Below, piece after piece: positions 7,164 to 15,447 of a DNA stretch of 15,447 nt. Under the pieces are notes generated by a model. It worked only from the letters and a program-made list of their open reading frames with translations, made no database searches and had not been told where the DNA came from. Numbering within the stretch: position 1 is the stretch's first letter; each line of letters starts with the position of its first letter. Source of the stretch: Bacteroidetes bacterium UBA7368 (GTDB lineage Bacteria; Bacteroidota; Rhodothermia; Rhodothermales; UBA10348); NCBI GenBank assembly GCA_002469915.1, contig DKOG01000088.1, positions 1-15,447 of the forward strand. The letters are read 5' to 3'. The position numbers and the translations under genes were made by a program.

Positions 7164-8864
7164 ATGAAGATAGCCTTAGCCCAATTCAATCCCATCGTCG
7201 GCGACATCGCCGGAAACGCAAAGCGGCACTTGGAAATGATCCTAGATGCCTTCTCAAAGCGTGTAGATCTCGTGGTTTTCCCAGAATTGAGCATCATTGG
7301 ATACCCGCCGCATGATTTACTAGACAACTCGTTCGTTGTAGATGCAGTTGAAGTTGCTTTGAAGTGGCTCCAAAAGCGCCTTCCCGAAGGCATTGCCGTA
7401 GTGGTCGGAGCACCCATTCGAAATCCCGACCCAAAAGGAAAAAAGCTTTACAACTCGGCTGTATTTCTTAAGCGGAACGCTCCCGCGCAGTTCGTGCACA
7501 AGATGTTACTTCCTACGTATGACATCTATGAGGAGTATCGATATTTCGAACCTTCCGCTCAACAAAGTCCCATCGTGTTCAAAGGGCTAAAATTAGGCAT
7601 TCACGTTTGCGAGGATATGTGGAATCTTGAAAAGTATGCCACCTATCACATGTACGAACGTAATCCTGTCGCAGAACTAGTGAGCCAAGGTGCGGATATC
7701 CTGATCAACCTGTCGGCATCACCATATTCCCACAATCGGCATGCACTACGGACGAATTTGATTCAGGACCTGTGTGCCGCGCACCACGTTCCTTTTGTGC
7801 TCGTCAGTCAGGTCGGAGCCAATACGGATATGATCTTTGATGGAGACAGTCGAGTTCATAATGCCGAGGGCGACATCGTTGCCTTGGCTCCATCTTTTGA
7901 AGAATCACTCACGATTTGGGACAGCGAGCAATTAATGCCCCTTAATGTGGCACCCAGAAACCGAATTGCTGCCCTACACCGCGCGCTCGTGTGTGGGATT
8001 GCAGAATATGACCGAAAATCCGGCATTTTCCACAAGGCCCTAATTGGGTTGTCTGGCGGAATCGATTCCGCGGTAACGGCCGCTTTAGCAGTGGATGCCC
8101 TCGGCGCAGAGCGCGTTATGGGTATTACCATGCCATCCAAGTATTCTTCTAGCGGAAGCGTGGACGACTCGGTTTCTCTGGCTAAAAACCTAGGTATAAC
8201 CTGCCACAACATTGGGATTTCGCCAGCTGTGGATGCATTTGAATCAATGTTGTCACCGCTATTCGAAGGAACGAAAGCCGGAGTCGCAGAAGAGAATATT
8301 CAAGCCCGATCTCGAGGCCTCACATTAATGGCCGTCTCGAACAAGTTCGGCCATCTCGTTTTAACCACTGGCAACAAAAGCGAGTATGCGATGGGATACT
8401 CAACCCTCTATGGTGACATGTCCGGTGGACTAGCCGTCTTAGCCGACGTGTTTAAGATGGATGTCTATGCTCTCGCAAGGTATATGAATGAAGTGACGGG
8501 GTGTGAACGCATACCCGTGTCAACGATCGAGAAGGCACCCTCTGCCGAACTTCGACCCGACCAAAAAGACGAGGATTCTCTACCCCCATATCCTGTTCTA
8601 GACGAAATTCTCCGGTTGTATGTAGAACACAGAATGGATGCTTCCGATATTAGCCTCCAAACAGGCTACGATATAGAATTTGTAACCAATCTACTTCGTG
8701 CTGTGGACCGAAACGAATACAAGCGCAAGCAGGCCCCTCCAGGGTTGAGAGTGAGCGATAAAGCATTTGGTCGGGGCCGCCGTATGCCTATTGTGATGAA
8801 ATTTGACCGGCAATCGATCGCCGAAATGATGCAGGATTCACTTACACATCTGACAAACGCATGA
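7164..8864 (+). CDS. nadE: Glutamine-dependent NAD+ synthetase
   Basis: A 566-residue enzyme for the last step of NAD+ synthesis: amidation of nicotinic acid adenine dinucleotide with ATP and glutamine. The N-terminal nitrilase-type glutaminase domain (about 1-260) has the complete Glu-Lys-Cys triad: E41 (FPELSIIGYPP), K113 (HKMLLPTYD) and C149 (HVCEDMW). The C-terminal synthetase domain (about 270-566) has the ATP-pyrophosphatase loop SGGIDS at 297-302. It also has the TTGNKSEYAMGYSTLYGDMSG region near 412-432 and a basic tail (DRNEYKRKQ) typical of bacterial two-domain NadE. Length is normal. The last four bases overlap the ruvA start (ATGA), pointing to translational coupling. Confidence 0.97.
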   Translation: MKIALAQFNPIVGDIAGNAKRHLEMILDAFSKRVDLVVFPELSIIGYPPHDLLDNSFVVDAVEVALKWLQKRLPEGIAVVVGAPIRNPDPKGKKLYNSAVFLKRNAPAQFVHKMLLPTYDIYEEYRYFEPSAQQSPIVFKGLKLGIHVCEDMWNLEKYATYHMYERNPVAELVSQGADILINLSASPYSHNRHALRTNLIQDLCAAHHVPFVLVSQVGANTDMIFDGDSRVHNAEGDIVALAPSFEESLTIWDSEQLMPLNVAPRNRIAALHRALVCGIAEYDRKSGIFHKALIGLSGGIDSAVTAALAVDALGAERVMGITMPSKYSSSGSVDDSVSLAKNLGITCHNIGISPAVDAFESMLSPLFEGTKAGVAEENIQARSRGLTLMAVSNKFGHLVLTTGNKSEYAMGYSTLYGDMSGGLAVLADVFKMDVYALARYMNEVTGCERIPVSTIEKAPSAELRPDQKDEDSLPPYPVLDEILRLYVEHRMDASDISLQTGYDIEFVTNLLRAVDRNEYKRKQAPPGLRVSDKAFGRGRRMPIVMKFDRQSIAEMMQDSLTHLTNA

Positions 8865-9454
8865 TTGACTACGTGTCCGGAAAACTGGCTGCCAAGAAAC
8901 CCACAGAAGCGGTAATAGACGTGGGTGGTATCGGATACAAGGTATTGATTCCTACGTCTACCTTCGAAAAGCTTCCTGCAATCGGGAAGGAGGTGGCCGT
9001 CTTGACCCATCATTACGTCCGGGAAGACGCAATGACCTTATTCGGGTTCGCCACTCCCGAAGAGCGTACGGTATTCAACCTGATGCTAGCCGTATCAGGT
9101 GTGGGACCCAAGCTAGCGCTAGCGGCCCTTTCGGCACTCCGGCCCTCAGAAATCCGAGATCGGGTTCTTGAAGGGGATAGCGCCATGCTTACTCGCATAC
9201 CTGGTGTTGGTAAAAAAACGGCTGAACGACTCATCATTGAACTGCGCGACCGGTTCGAGAAAACAGCGCTTGGCAGTAGCACGAGCACATCGGCGGACAC
9301 ACCTACCGTGTCCTATCGCGCAGATGCACTCGCCGCCCTGGAAGCACTTGGGCTTTCTCGCTCAGGCGCAGAGAAAGCCATCTTAACGGTACTCAGAACC
9401 AATCCAGATATCTCGAGCGCTGAAGAATTAATCCGCCTTGCGCTACGGGCCTAA
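8861..9454 (+). CDS. ruvA: Holliday junction DNA helicase subunit RuvA
   Basis: A 197-residue RuvA, which tetramerises on four-way DNA junctions and recruits the RuvB motor for branch migration. The OB-fold domain is at about 1-64, starting MIDYVSGKL with the conserved VGGIGYKV and ending MTLFGF. Two helix-hairpin-helix motifs follow, with SGVGPK at 79-84 and IPGVGKKTA at 113-121. A Ser/Thr-rich linker at 138-150 leads to the RuvB-binding three-helix domain III at about 152-197 (ADALAALEALGLSR). The ATG overlaps the nadE stop. Neither ruvB nor ruvC is in the window. It is the last gene of the + strand run, and no terminator is seen in the 38 bases before the convergent mscS gene. Confidence 0.97.
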   Translation: MIDYVSGKLAAKKPTEAVIDVGGIGYKVLIPTSTFEKLPAIGKEVAVLTHHYVREDAMTLFGFATPEERTVFNLMLAVSGVGPKLALAALSALRPSEIRDRVLEGDSAMLTRIPGVGKKTAERLIIELRDRFEKTALGSSTSTSADTPTVSYRADALAALEALGLSRSGAEKAILTVLRTNPDISSAEELIRLALRA

Positions 9455-9492
9455 GCATAGACTCCTGATTAGAGGGCCACAGCAACAATATG

Positions 9493-10539
9493 CTACGCTA
9501 GCTCGCCTTTTTCGATGTAGAGCGTTTGGGTTGGGAAGGCAAAGTCGACTCCTTCTCGAGTAAACACATCGTGAATCTGCAAATTGATCGCCTGTTGAGT
9601 ATCCATGTATGAAGCGTAGTCTGGAACCACCATGTAATACACAATCTCGAAATCGATTGAAGAGGCTCCAAACGACTTAAGATGGGCACGGTCAAAACGT
9701 GTGTTGTCCTGAGCTTCAACCGCTGCTTTAAGCTTTGAAGGAAGAGCCTGCAGCATATCGTGAGAGGTATCGTACGTGACGCCAATCGTAAATAAGGCAC
9801 GACGCTCACTCATCCGTCCGTAGTTACGTACGCGACTGCCCAATAAGTCATTATTGGAGAAGACAACCTGCTCACCAGAAAGACTGCGGATCCGAGTCGT
9901 TTTGACTCCGATATGCTCCACCGTTCCAGAGTAATCGTCAATGACCAAGAAGTCCCCGAATACAAAGGGTTGATCGGCAACGATGGACACGTAGGCTAAA
10001 AGGTCCGCCAACACATTTTGGACGGCCAGCGCAATGGCAATTCCACCAATGCCTAATCCTGCAACCAATGCCGTGACGTCGAATCCAAAATTATCCAAAA
10101 CCAGAAGAACGACAATGGTCCAAAGGACCAACTTGCCAACCATGACCATGGCGTTGGCCGCCGTCACTTGCGAGGGCTCGTTTTTCTTAGACTCCAGATA
10201 CCACTCAGAAGAAAGACGAATCAGATCACTACTGGACAATCCGAGCTGAATGAGCATGCCGATAAACACGACACGTAACAGCGAAGGAATGGCAGGCCTA
10301 TCCGTGACAATGAACTCAACAGCCACATAAAATGAGACGACAAACAGGAAAAACGTACGTAACCCGTGGAGCAGCTCCGCGACAACGTCGTCAACCTTGT
10401 TTTGCGTCTTGGCAGCCATGGCAGAAATCCGGCCAAAAAACAGGCGGCGGATCCCCATCAGTACGATGGTCATGGCGGCGGTGATGCCGGCCAGTTCAAG
10501 CCAGTCAATTAAAGCAAGTCCCAGGTATTCTGCGTCCAT
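9493..10539 (-). CDS. MscS-family small-conductance mechanosensitive channel
   Basis: A 348-residue inner-membrane channel of the MscS family, which opens under membrane tension to release solutes on hypo-osmotic shock. Hydrophobic segments are seen at about 9-30, 61-79, 83-101, 127-149 and 153-187. The last is the pore helix, with the Gly/Ala-rich pattern ALVAGLGIGGIAIALAVQN. The beta domain follows, with PFVFGDFLVI, GTVEHIGVKTTRIRSLSGE and VVFSNNDLL (to about 233). The C-terminal alpha/beta cage domain ends at FAFPTQTLYIE. The size lies between E. coli MscS (286 residues) and larger members, with extra N-terminal helices. It lies 102 bases downstream of the protease gene on the same strand, but with no shared function apparent. 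The start ATG at 10539 gives a complete first helix. Confidence 0.92.
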   Translation of the reverse strand: MDAEYLGLALIDWLELAGITAAMTIVLMGIRRLFFGRISAMAAKTQNKVDDVVAELLHGLRTFFLFVVSFYVAVEFIVTDRPAIPSLLRVVFIGMLIQLGLSSSDLIRLSSEWYLESKKNEPSQVTAANAMVMVGKLVLWTIVVLLVLDNFGFDVTALVAGLGIGGIAIALAVQNVLADLLAYVSIVADQPFVFGDFLVIDDYSGTVEHIGVKTTRIRSLSGEQVVFSNNDLLGSRVRNYGRMSERRALFTIGVTYDTSHDMLQALPSKLKAAVEAQDNTRFDRAHLKSFGASSIDFEIVYYMVVPDYASYMDTQQAINLQIHDVFTREGVDFAFPTQTLYIEKGELA

Positions 10540-10641
10540 GAGCGTGTCTGATCATCAGTTTCAAGAACTTTCAAAGTACGGCTATTATGACCAATGCAGT
10601 GACCTGCAGATATCACATAAGCTATTCTTCACAAAATTGAT

Positions 10642-13600
10642 TTATTTAATCAGGAGCATGGCTCGTGAAAGATTGAAGTCAGAAGCTTCCAGTCGGTAAA
10701 AGTACATCCCACTTGAGAGGGACCCTGCTTCGAACGTCACAGTGTGCCAGCCTGCTTCACGGTGCGAATCAGAAAGCAATGCTACCTGCCTGCCTAATGC
10801 ATCATAAATAGTAACTCGTGCACGAGAGGCCACCGGTAGTGCATAACGAAAGGTTGTAGAAGGATTGAAAGGATTCGGATAGTTTGCCTCCAGTCTAAAT
10901 TCAGATGGCAGGATTGAATCATCCTCCGTGGAAACTCCTGAAGCGACAGAAACTGTAACAGTCCCTGTCGCCGAACCTCCATATCCGTCGACTATTGTGT
11001 AGTCAAATGTGTCCAATCCGGCGTAGCCACTTTCCGGTGTATACTTCACCTCTTGATTGTCGGCAAGCAAAGCCGACCCATGAGATGCAGAGGTCACTTC
11101 CTTGATGTATATCGTATCTCCATCAAGGTCTGAATCATTGGCCAGGACATCAATTGTAACCCTCGAATCAAGCGGCGTGTTTACCACATCACCTATCGCC
11201 ACTGGAAGCGTGTTACTTGAAACATAGTGGACTGCGTCAGCACGTTGACTTCGAATAGTTTCAGTTGAGTTTACTGCTCGAACCGACATCCAGGCACTGC
11301 GAGTCCCTGTCAGATTTGCTTCAATAACGATTGAAGTGTCAGGCAACGATTCGATGACTTCCCATTCATTGGTCTCCGAAAGTTGTAAAAGCTCATAAGA
11401 CGCTGCACCTGATACTTCATTCCAGACTAACATTGACTCACCGGAGCCTGACTCATCTTGGGAAATAGTAAGTTGTTCCGAAATTGTAAACGGCTCGCTA
11501 ATCGCAACCCGCCCACCTTGGGTCACGCGAATCAACGCCTCTGTGAGCTCAGATTCCGGCACAATCAGGGCTGCATTCGACCTAACAGAAAAACTACCAC
11601 CATAGAAGGATGTCCACGATGTACCACCATCAAGAGAATATTCCGCGTCGTCAGCCTCCCGTTCTGCCCCAACATGGTGGGTATCCCAAAAAACGACTTT
11701 GTTTTGTCCGCTGAACAGTTTGTCATCCCCAAGCGGATACGTAATGAGGAGTTCATCGAGCACATATGAGTACACCAAATAAAACTCCTGAGGCCCGAAA
11801 GGAACCGAAGTGCCAGTAATCGTGGCCGTGTAAGTTCCTGCTGTGGGAAAATCTATCGCTACCTGTTCGGTGTTGTTTAGTGTATCAATTCCACGCGATG
11901 CAGGCAATGCTACATTTGCTCTAGTACTGTCCAGCACCCACGGTTGATGGTCTATCGCCCCATCTGAAACTATCAGGTCCAGATTGTTGACCAATGCAGG
12001 ATGAGCGTACGGAGACGCTTCTTTATCAATCCAATATAGCATCACTTTGAACTGCGCGACTGGTTTCCCATCGATGGAAGACGGCACATCAATAGCAACT
12101 TCCGCAGCTGATCCATGCTCAATTTGTGACTTCTGGAACTGACTAGACGATATTAATTCAGCGGCGCGGCGGGTATTTACCAGGCCATACCCTGCGGCAT
12201 AGCTGGGACCCTGTTCAAAAATGTAATCGGCAGTATTCATTATGACAGCCTTAATCAACCCCCCATCAGGAGTATCTCCGCCATTTGTACTGCGATAGTG
12301 TTCATACAGTAAGGCGGCAGCTCCAGAGACCGCAGGAGTAGACTGACTGGATCCTTGAGAGGTAGCATACTGATTGAAAGCCACACCCGAATGGACATTG
12401 TGTTGCGCTACAACATCAGGCTTGACTCTTCCGTCTCTTGCCGGTCCAAAAGATGGGGTAATACTCACAAAAACAGGATTGCCATATCGTCCAACAACCA
12501 TGGTGTTTTTCGCGGCACCGAAGGACGGGTTTAGCATTAAATAATCTTCTGGATACCCTTGTTGGGTTCCGCCAGAATTACCAGCGGAGAAAACTGAAAG
12601 AAGCTCTGTTTCAGTGCGAAGAAGTTCATCAATGGACTGACTGAAAATATTATAGCGTCCTTTTTGCTCGTACCAATCTCCAAAGTCAGGATCACTGTTG
12701 TTCCACGAATTACTCGAAATGACCATCGGGGAGGGCTGCTCCAACCCGATCGAAAAGCCGTAGCCTAGACGCATAGAGTAGATCGAAGATTTAGGAGCCA
12801 GCCCCTCAAATCTGGGTTTTAATGCTCCGTCCCCTCCAACAGTGCCGGATGTATGATTGCCATGCTGACTGGAATTTCCATTCGCGCTCAGGCCTGGATC
12901 AAGAATTGTGTGACGACCACGCATATCAACGTGTGTATCGCCTTGGTATACCACATCTCCAACTCCGACAAAAACCCCAGCCCCAGACAATCCAAGCCTC
13001 CCATTTAGCTCTGATTTAACCACATTCGCTCTGATGTTGGGAACGTGAAAGTCAGCACCTGCCCCTTCGTCCTGTCGTGTTGAGCCAGCCACGCTCTCAA
13101 CACTGAACGATTCTGAATGAGGTTCAATTGCTTGAACGAATGGAAGTCGAGCCACCCTGAATATCTCGTCTGGAGTCAATTCAGCCGTAAAGAAAGCTGC
13201 TGCCGGAATCACCTTGATACCCGTCAAATCAGATCTCAATGATATGGCGTCCTGCACTTCACGAGTAGACAGCTGTGAAGAGAAGCTAGCTCGAATAGAA
13301 ATACGCCCGCTCTTCTCATTTTCCAGAAATGTGAGAAATGACCTAGAGATTTTATTCCCAATACTCGTTCGGCCGTATCCATTTAGACCGTACTCAGTGA
13401 GTTCGGAAAGTTCAATATTACGGGAGACCCTCGATACATACCCATTGGGCGGAATGTATTGATCTAACAGTACTCCATAAACCTCAAGTTCTCGCCGCTC
13501 GTCAGACATCAGAATATCATCGAATTGTACAACCAGGTGGTATTCGCCTTGATACAGTACAGTCTGAGCAAAGGAGTGAAACGATTCATTTTCAGCTTCT

Positions 13601-13749
13601 TGGGCCGCTTTTCCTGCCCCGAGCATCCCAGCAGAGAATAGTTCTACAGACCCATTTTTCAACTGTATTGACTGCTGTGCCACCGCTTGATTCGGGGTAG
13701 AAATCCTAAGCACAAAAAGGCATAGAAATGACAATAAATACGTGCGCAT
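10642..13749 (-). CDS. Secreted subtilisin-like (S8, KP-43-like) protease with type IX sorting domain
   Basis: A 1035-residue exported protease, counting from the ATG at 13749. A signal peptide spans about 1-25 (hydrophobic LLSFLCLFVL, then AVA-QQ). An in-frame ATG at 13764 or an upstream codon at 13827 would lengthen it by 5 or 26 residues. A prodomain-like region (about 26-230) precedes the S8 domain. The triad is D265 (VGVGD), H296 (HGNH) and S468 (GSSQSTP); oxyanion N391 is in SAGN. A KP-43-like beta-barrel region follows (about 540-665). Then come a region of unknown fold, an FN3-like stretch (about 765-838), a Big_9/cadherin-like Ig domain with the calcium-type loop NDSDLDGDT (about 850-935), and a C-terminal Por-type sorting domain (about 950-1035, YPNPFNPST, LGRQV, SGMYFYRL). 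The sorting domain implies type IX export to the cell surface or medium. The protein substrate is unknown. Confidence 0.92.
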   Translation of the reverse strand: MRTYLLSFLCLFVLRISTPNQAVAQQSIQLKNGSVELFSAGMLGAGKAAQEAENESFHSFAQTVLYQGEYHLVVQFDDILMSDERRELEVYGVLLDQYIPPNGYVSRVSRNIELSELTEYGLNGYGRTSIGNKISRSFLTFLENEKSGRISIRASFSSQLSTREVQDAISLRSDLTGIKVIPAAAFFTAELTPDEIFRVARLPFVQAIEPHSESFSVESVAGSTRQDEGAGADFHVPNIRANVVKSELNGRLGLSGAGVFVGVGDVVYQGDTHVDMRGRHTILDPGLSANGNSSQHGNHTSGTVGGDGALKPRFEGLAPKSSIYSMRLGYGFSIGLEQPSPMVISSNSWNNSDPDFGDWYEQKGRYNIFSQSIDELLRTETELLSVFSAGNSGGTQQGYPEDYLMLNPSFGAAKNTMVVGRYGNPVFVSITPSFGPARDGRVKPDVVAQHNVHSGVAFNQYATSQGSSQSTPAVSGAAALLYEHYRSTNGGDTPDGGLIKAVIMNTADYIFEQGPSYAAGYGLVNTRRAAELISSSQFQKSQIEHGSAAEVAIDVPSSIDGKPVAQFKVMLYWIDKEASPYAHPALVNNLDLIVSDGAIDHQPWVLDSTRANVALPASRGIDTLNNTEQVAIDFPTAGTYTATITGTSVPFGPQEFYLVYSYVLDELLITYPLGDDKLFSGQNKVVFWDTHHVGAEREADDAEYSLDGGTSWTSFYGGSFSVRSNAALIVPESELTEALIRVTQGGRVAISEPFTISEQLTISQDESGSGESMLVWNEVSGAASYELLQLSETNEWEVIESLPDTSIVIEANLTGTRSAWMSVRAVNSTETIRSQRADAVHYVSSNTLPVAIGDVVNTPLDSRVTIDVLANDSDLDGDTIYIKEVTSASHGSALLADNQEVKYTPESGYAGLDTFDYTIVDGYGGSATGTVTVSVASGVSTEDDSILPSEFRLEANYPNPFNPSTTFRYALPVASRARVTIYDALGRQVALLSDSHREAGWHTVTFEAGSLSSGMYFYRLEASDFNLSRAMLLIK

Positions 13750-13957
13750 GTGTCTCTGAATCATTAAAGAACTAGCTCCGGGATATACAAAATAGGCTCT
13801 GGGAATCACCTGTCGAATGGAAATCAAACTTAATCTCTCTCCGTTGAATTGTAGACAGATTTCTCCTATGAAACTGATGATCTGGGGTTTCCCGTTACTT
13901 CACAATTCTATAACGCATCGTGCTCGGTAAAGCAGATTCGGCAGTACTTACTAGGCA

Positions 13958-15016
13958 TTAAAGTTCAGAATTTTTCCGAAGGATCTTGCCTTTCTGAGCC
14001 AGTAATTCTGCATTCAAGATGGCGCCTCCGGCCGCGCCCCGAATCGTGTTGTGCACGAGGCATACAAACTTGACATCTAGAAGGGGGCAAGGCCGGAGCC
14101 GACCAATCGAAACGGTCATACCCTTGCCTAAGTCTACATGGGTTCTGGGCTGAGGAGCATTTTCAGGTCCAAGTAGCTCAAGGGCTCGATCGGGAGAAGT
14201 GGGAAGCCCATTGACTTCTAAAGGAGGTCTGAACGCGCGGATGGCTTTCTTTACCGCATCCAAAGAAGACGGAGGCCGTACAAAGCTGACAGATACGCAA
14301 GCCGTATGCCCATCCACCACCGGCACCCGGTTGCACTGAGCGCTTGTCTCAAAGTCAGCTGGTACTTCGAGCCCTCCCAGTAATCTTTGAGGCTCAGTTT
14401 CTAATTTGTCTTCTTCCCCTCCAATATGGGGCACAACGTTTCCGAGCGCATCCAAAGATGCTACACCGGGATAACCGGCCCCCGAAAGGGCTTGCATCGT
14501 TGTGACGTGCACCTGCTTAATTCCGAACGCGTCGTGCAGGGGTTTCAGGGTCATTGTCAGACCGACTGAGGCACAATTGGGATTCGTCACGATGTATCCA
14601 CTAGAGCCCCAGTCTTGTCGTTCGATCAGCGCAAGGTGTTCGGGGTTCACTTCCGGAATTAGAAGAGGTACATCAGGATGCATCCGGAAATTTTTCGCAT
14701 TTGAAATGACCGCATATCCCGCTCGCGCGAAGGCTTCTTCCACGTCTCCCGCGACGGAAGCGTCCAGTCCTGAAAACACAAAGTCACATGCTAAATTCGG
14801 GTGATCAGAGCGGGCCTCCTGAACCTCAAGGCGCGCAATGGCCTCGGGAATAGGTCCTTTTTCAATCCAATTGACAACTTCGCCGTACGCACGGCCCGCA
14901 CTTCTGGCTGAGGCCGCGACCGCCGTGATCTCAAACCAAGGGTGACCCTCAAGTAACGAAATAAACTTTTGTCCAACAGCGCCCGTTGCGCCTAGTATAC
15001 CAACTCTAATTTTCAT
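13958..15016 (-). CDS. asd: Aspartate-semialdehyde dehydrogenase, archaeal/fungal type
   Basis: A 352-residue NADP-dependent enzyme that reduces aspartyl phosphate to aspartate semialdehyde, the branch point to lysine/diaminopimelate, threonine and methionine. The Rossmann motif GATGAVGQ is at 9-16. Catalytic C148 sits in TNPNCAS (144-150), and H237 in VVDGHTACVS is the acid/base. NTIRGAAGGAILNAELL near the C-terminus is the conserved end helix. The motif set and length match the archaeal and fungal branch rather than the E. coli type. The ATG at 15016 is preferred over a TTG one codon earlier. It overlaps the kinase stop by one base (TGATG), which suggests translational coupling, so the first two steps of the pathway are made together. 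Confidence 0.95.
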   Translation of the reverse strand: MKIRVGILGATGAVGQKFISLLEGHPWFEITAVAASARSAGRAYGEVVNWIEKGPIPEAIARLEVQEARSDHPNLACDFVFSGLDASVAGDVEEAFARAGYAVISNAKNFRMHPDVPLLIPEVNPEHLALIERQDWGSSGYIVTNPNCASVGLTMTLKPLHDAFGIKQVHVTTMQALSGAGYPGVASLDALGNVVPHIGGEEDKLETEPQRLLGGLEVPADFETSAQCNRVPVVDGHTACVSVSFVRPPSSLDAVKKAIRAFRPPLEVNGLPTSPDRALELLGPENAPQPRTHVDLGKGMTVSIGRLRPCPLLDVKFVCLVHNTIRGAAGGAILNAELLAQKGKILRKNSEL

Positions 15017-15447
15017 CAATTTAGGGGCTTTCTATCAAGTTTTGGACCGAATGATACCTGATGAGAGGCATGGGCCAGTTGTTTTCGAGCTGTAGCCTCC
15101 ACTTTACCGGGGAGTTGGCTTGGAATGATAAGCGTTCCATCGCCTTGTGGAAATCGAGTCGATCGAACATGCACGGGAATACAGGCTTGGAGGACGGGTT
15201 TAAAAACCTCCTCATGCATCCCAAGTGCACTCGCCTCGTTCCAAGTCGAAGCGTCTTCGAGCAATAAAAATAAAAATTTACCGGCCTTTTTCTCCCGATT
15301 CGGATCTGCGGTGTACAGGCCATCTACATCCGTCCAACGGTCTAGCTTATCGGCACCAATGGCCTCAGCAAGAAGGGCTGCCGTATAGTCACTTCCGCCT
15401 CGACCCAGCAATGTCGTCTTTCCCTCTCCATTTCCTGCAATAAACCC
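15016..15447 (-). CDS. Aspartate kinase, C-terminal part of the catalytic domain (gene cut by window edge)
   Basis: The frame is open to the right edge, giving the last 143 residues; the true start is outside. Aspartate kinase phosphorylates aspartate, the first step of the aspartate family pathway. Family marks are GFIAGNGEGKTTLLGRGGSD near residues 1-20, where classical enzymes have GFIG-x-N-x-x-G-x-T-T-T-LGRGGSDY, then WTDVDGLYTADPN (about 38-50) and the kinase end IPVHVRSTRFPQGDGTLI (about 92-109). Classical enzymes continue with about 150 residues of ACT domains that bind lysine or threonine. Here only about 34 residues remain (start PSQLPGKVEATARK), with no ACT pattern, before TGA at 15018-15016. 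There is no room for a frameshifted ACT region because asd starts at the stop. The segment before the kinase end (FLLLEDASTWNEASALGMHE) is divergent. Confidence 0.88.
   Translation of the reverse strand, partial: GFIAGNGEGKTTLLGRGGSDYTAALLAEAIGADKLDRWTDVDGLYTADPNREKKAGKFLFLLLEDASTWNEASALGMHEEVFKPVLQACIPVHVRSTRFPQGDGTLIIPSQLPGKVEATARKQLAHASHQVSFGPKLDRKPLN

Noticed and set aside
9455..9492. Bidirectional terminator between convergent ruvA and mscS genes
   Set aside because: The only inverted match (GCATA/TATGC) has a loop of nearly thirty bases, and no T run follows on either strand.
13750..13827. Longer 1061-residue start of the protease at 13827
   Set aside because: It puts 26 residues, including prolines and aromatics, before a well-formed signal peptide. 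Starts at 13749 or 13764 place a short basic region in front of the hydrophobic core; 13749 was chosen, but 13764 remains possible.
13750..13957. A Bacteroidota-type promoter for the protease gene, from TATTTTG and TTTG words in the - strand leader
   Set aside because: The -7-like word lacks one T of TAnnTTTG, and the nearest TTTG is about 30 bases upstream instead of about 19-21. Nothing else was seen in this 208-base gap.

Overview
The window holds thirteen protein genes, two of them cut by its edges. Most are housekeeping genes. The organism is probably a marine or halophilic member of the Rhodothermota/Balneolota branch near Bacteroidota. This is an inference, resting on three things: a secreted protease with a C-terminal type IX secretion (Por) sorting domain carrying the YPNPFNPST motif, a general lack of strong Shine-Dalgarno sequences, and a RuvA and B12-dependent ribonucleotide reductase of the kind seen in that group. 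No marker gene settles it.

Left part (1-3551). The 3' portion of a class II (adenosylcobalamin) ribonucleotide reductase comes first. It is followed by a structured stretch ending in the only convincing intrinsic terminator of the window (1797-1834), then a short-chain dehydrogenase. That gene converges, with 4 bases between the stops, on a TolB-like beta-propeller lipoprotein.

Middle part (3702-9454). Six genes run on the + strand with short gaps: a membrane-anchored protein of unknown function, QueD/6-pyruvoyl-tetrahydropterin synthase, shikimate dehydrogenase (3-base gap), an orphan Rieske oxygenase with a GTG start, glutamine-dependent NAD+ synthetase, and RuvA (ATGA overlap). They look like one transcription unit linking unrelated steps: deazapurine or pterin synthesis, aromatic amino acids, NAD+ and recombination.

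Right part (9493-15447). All genes are on the - strand. In transcription order they are the C-terminal part of an aspartate kinase, aspartate-semialdehyde dehydrogenase (TGATG overlap), a large KP-43-like subtilisin with a sorting domain, and an MscS-type channel. The kinase and the dehydrogenase catalyse the first two steps of the aspartate family pathway. The kinase appears to end directly after its catalytic domain, without the usual ACT regulatory domains.

I saw no CRISPR array, insertion sequence, tRNA, rRNA, phage gene or recognisable defence system. No gap between genes exceeds about 210 bases. The features most worth a second look are the ACT-less aspartate kinase end, the tandem hairpins after the reductase, the orphan Rieske oxygenase, and the unknown membrane-anchored protein heading the six-gene run.
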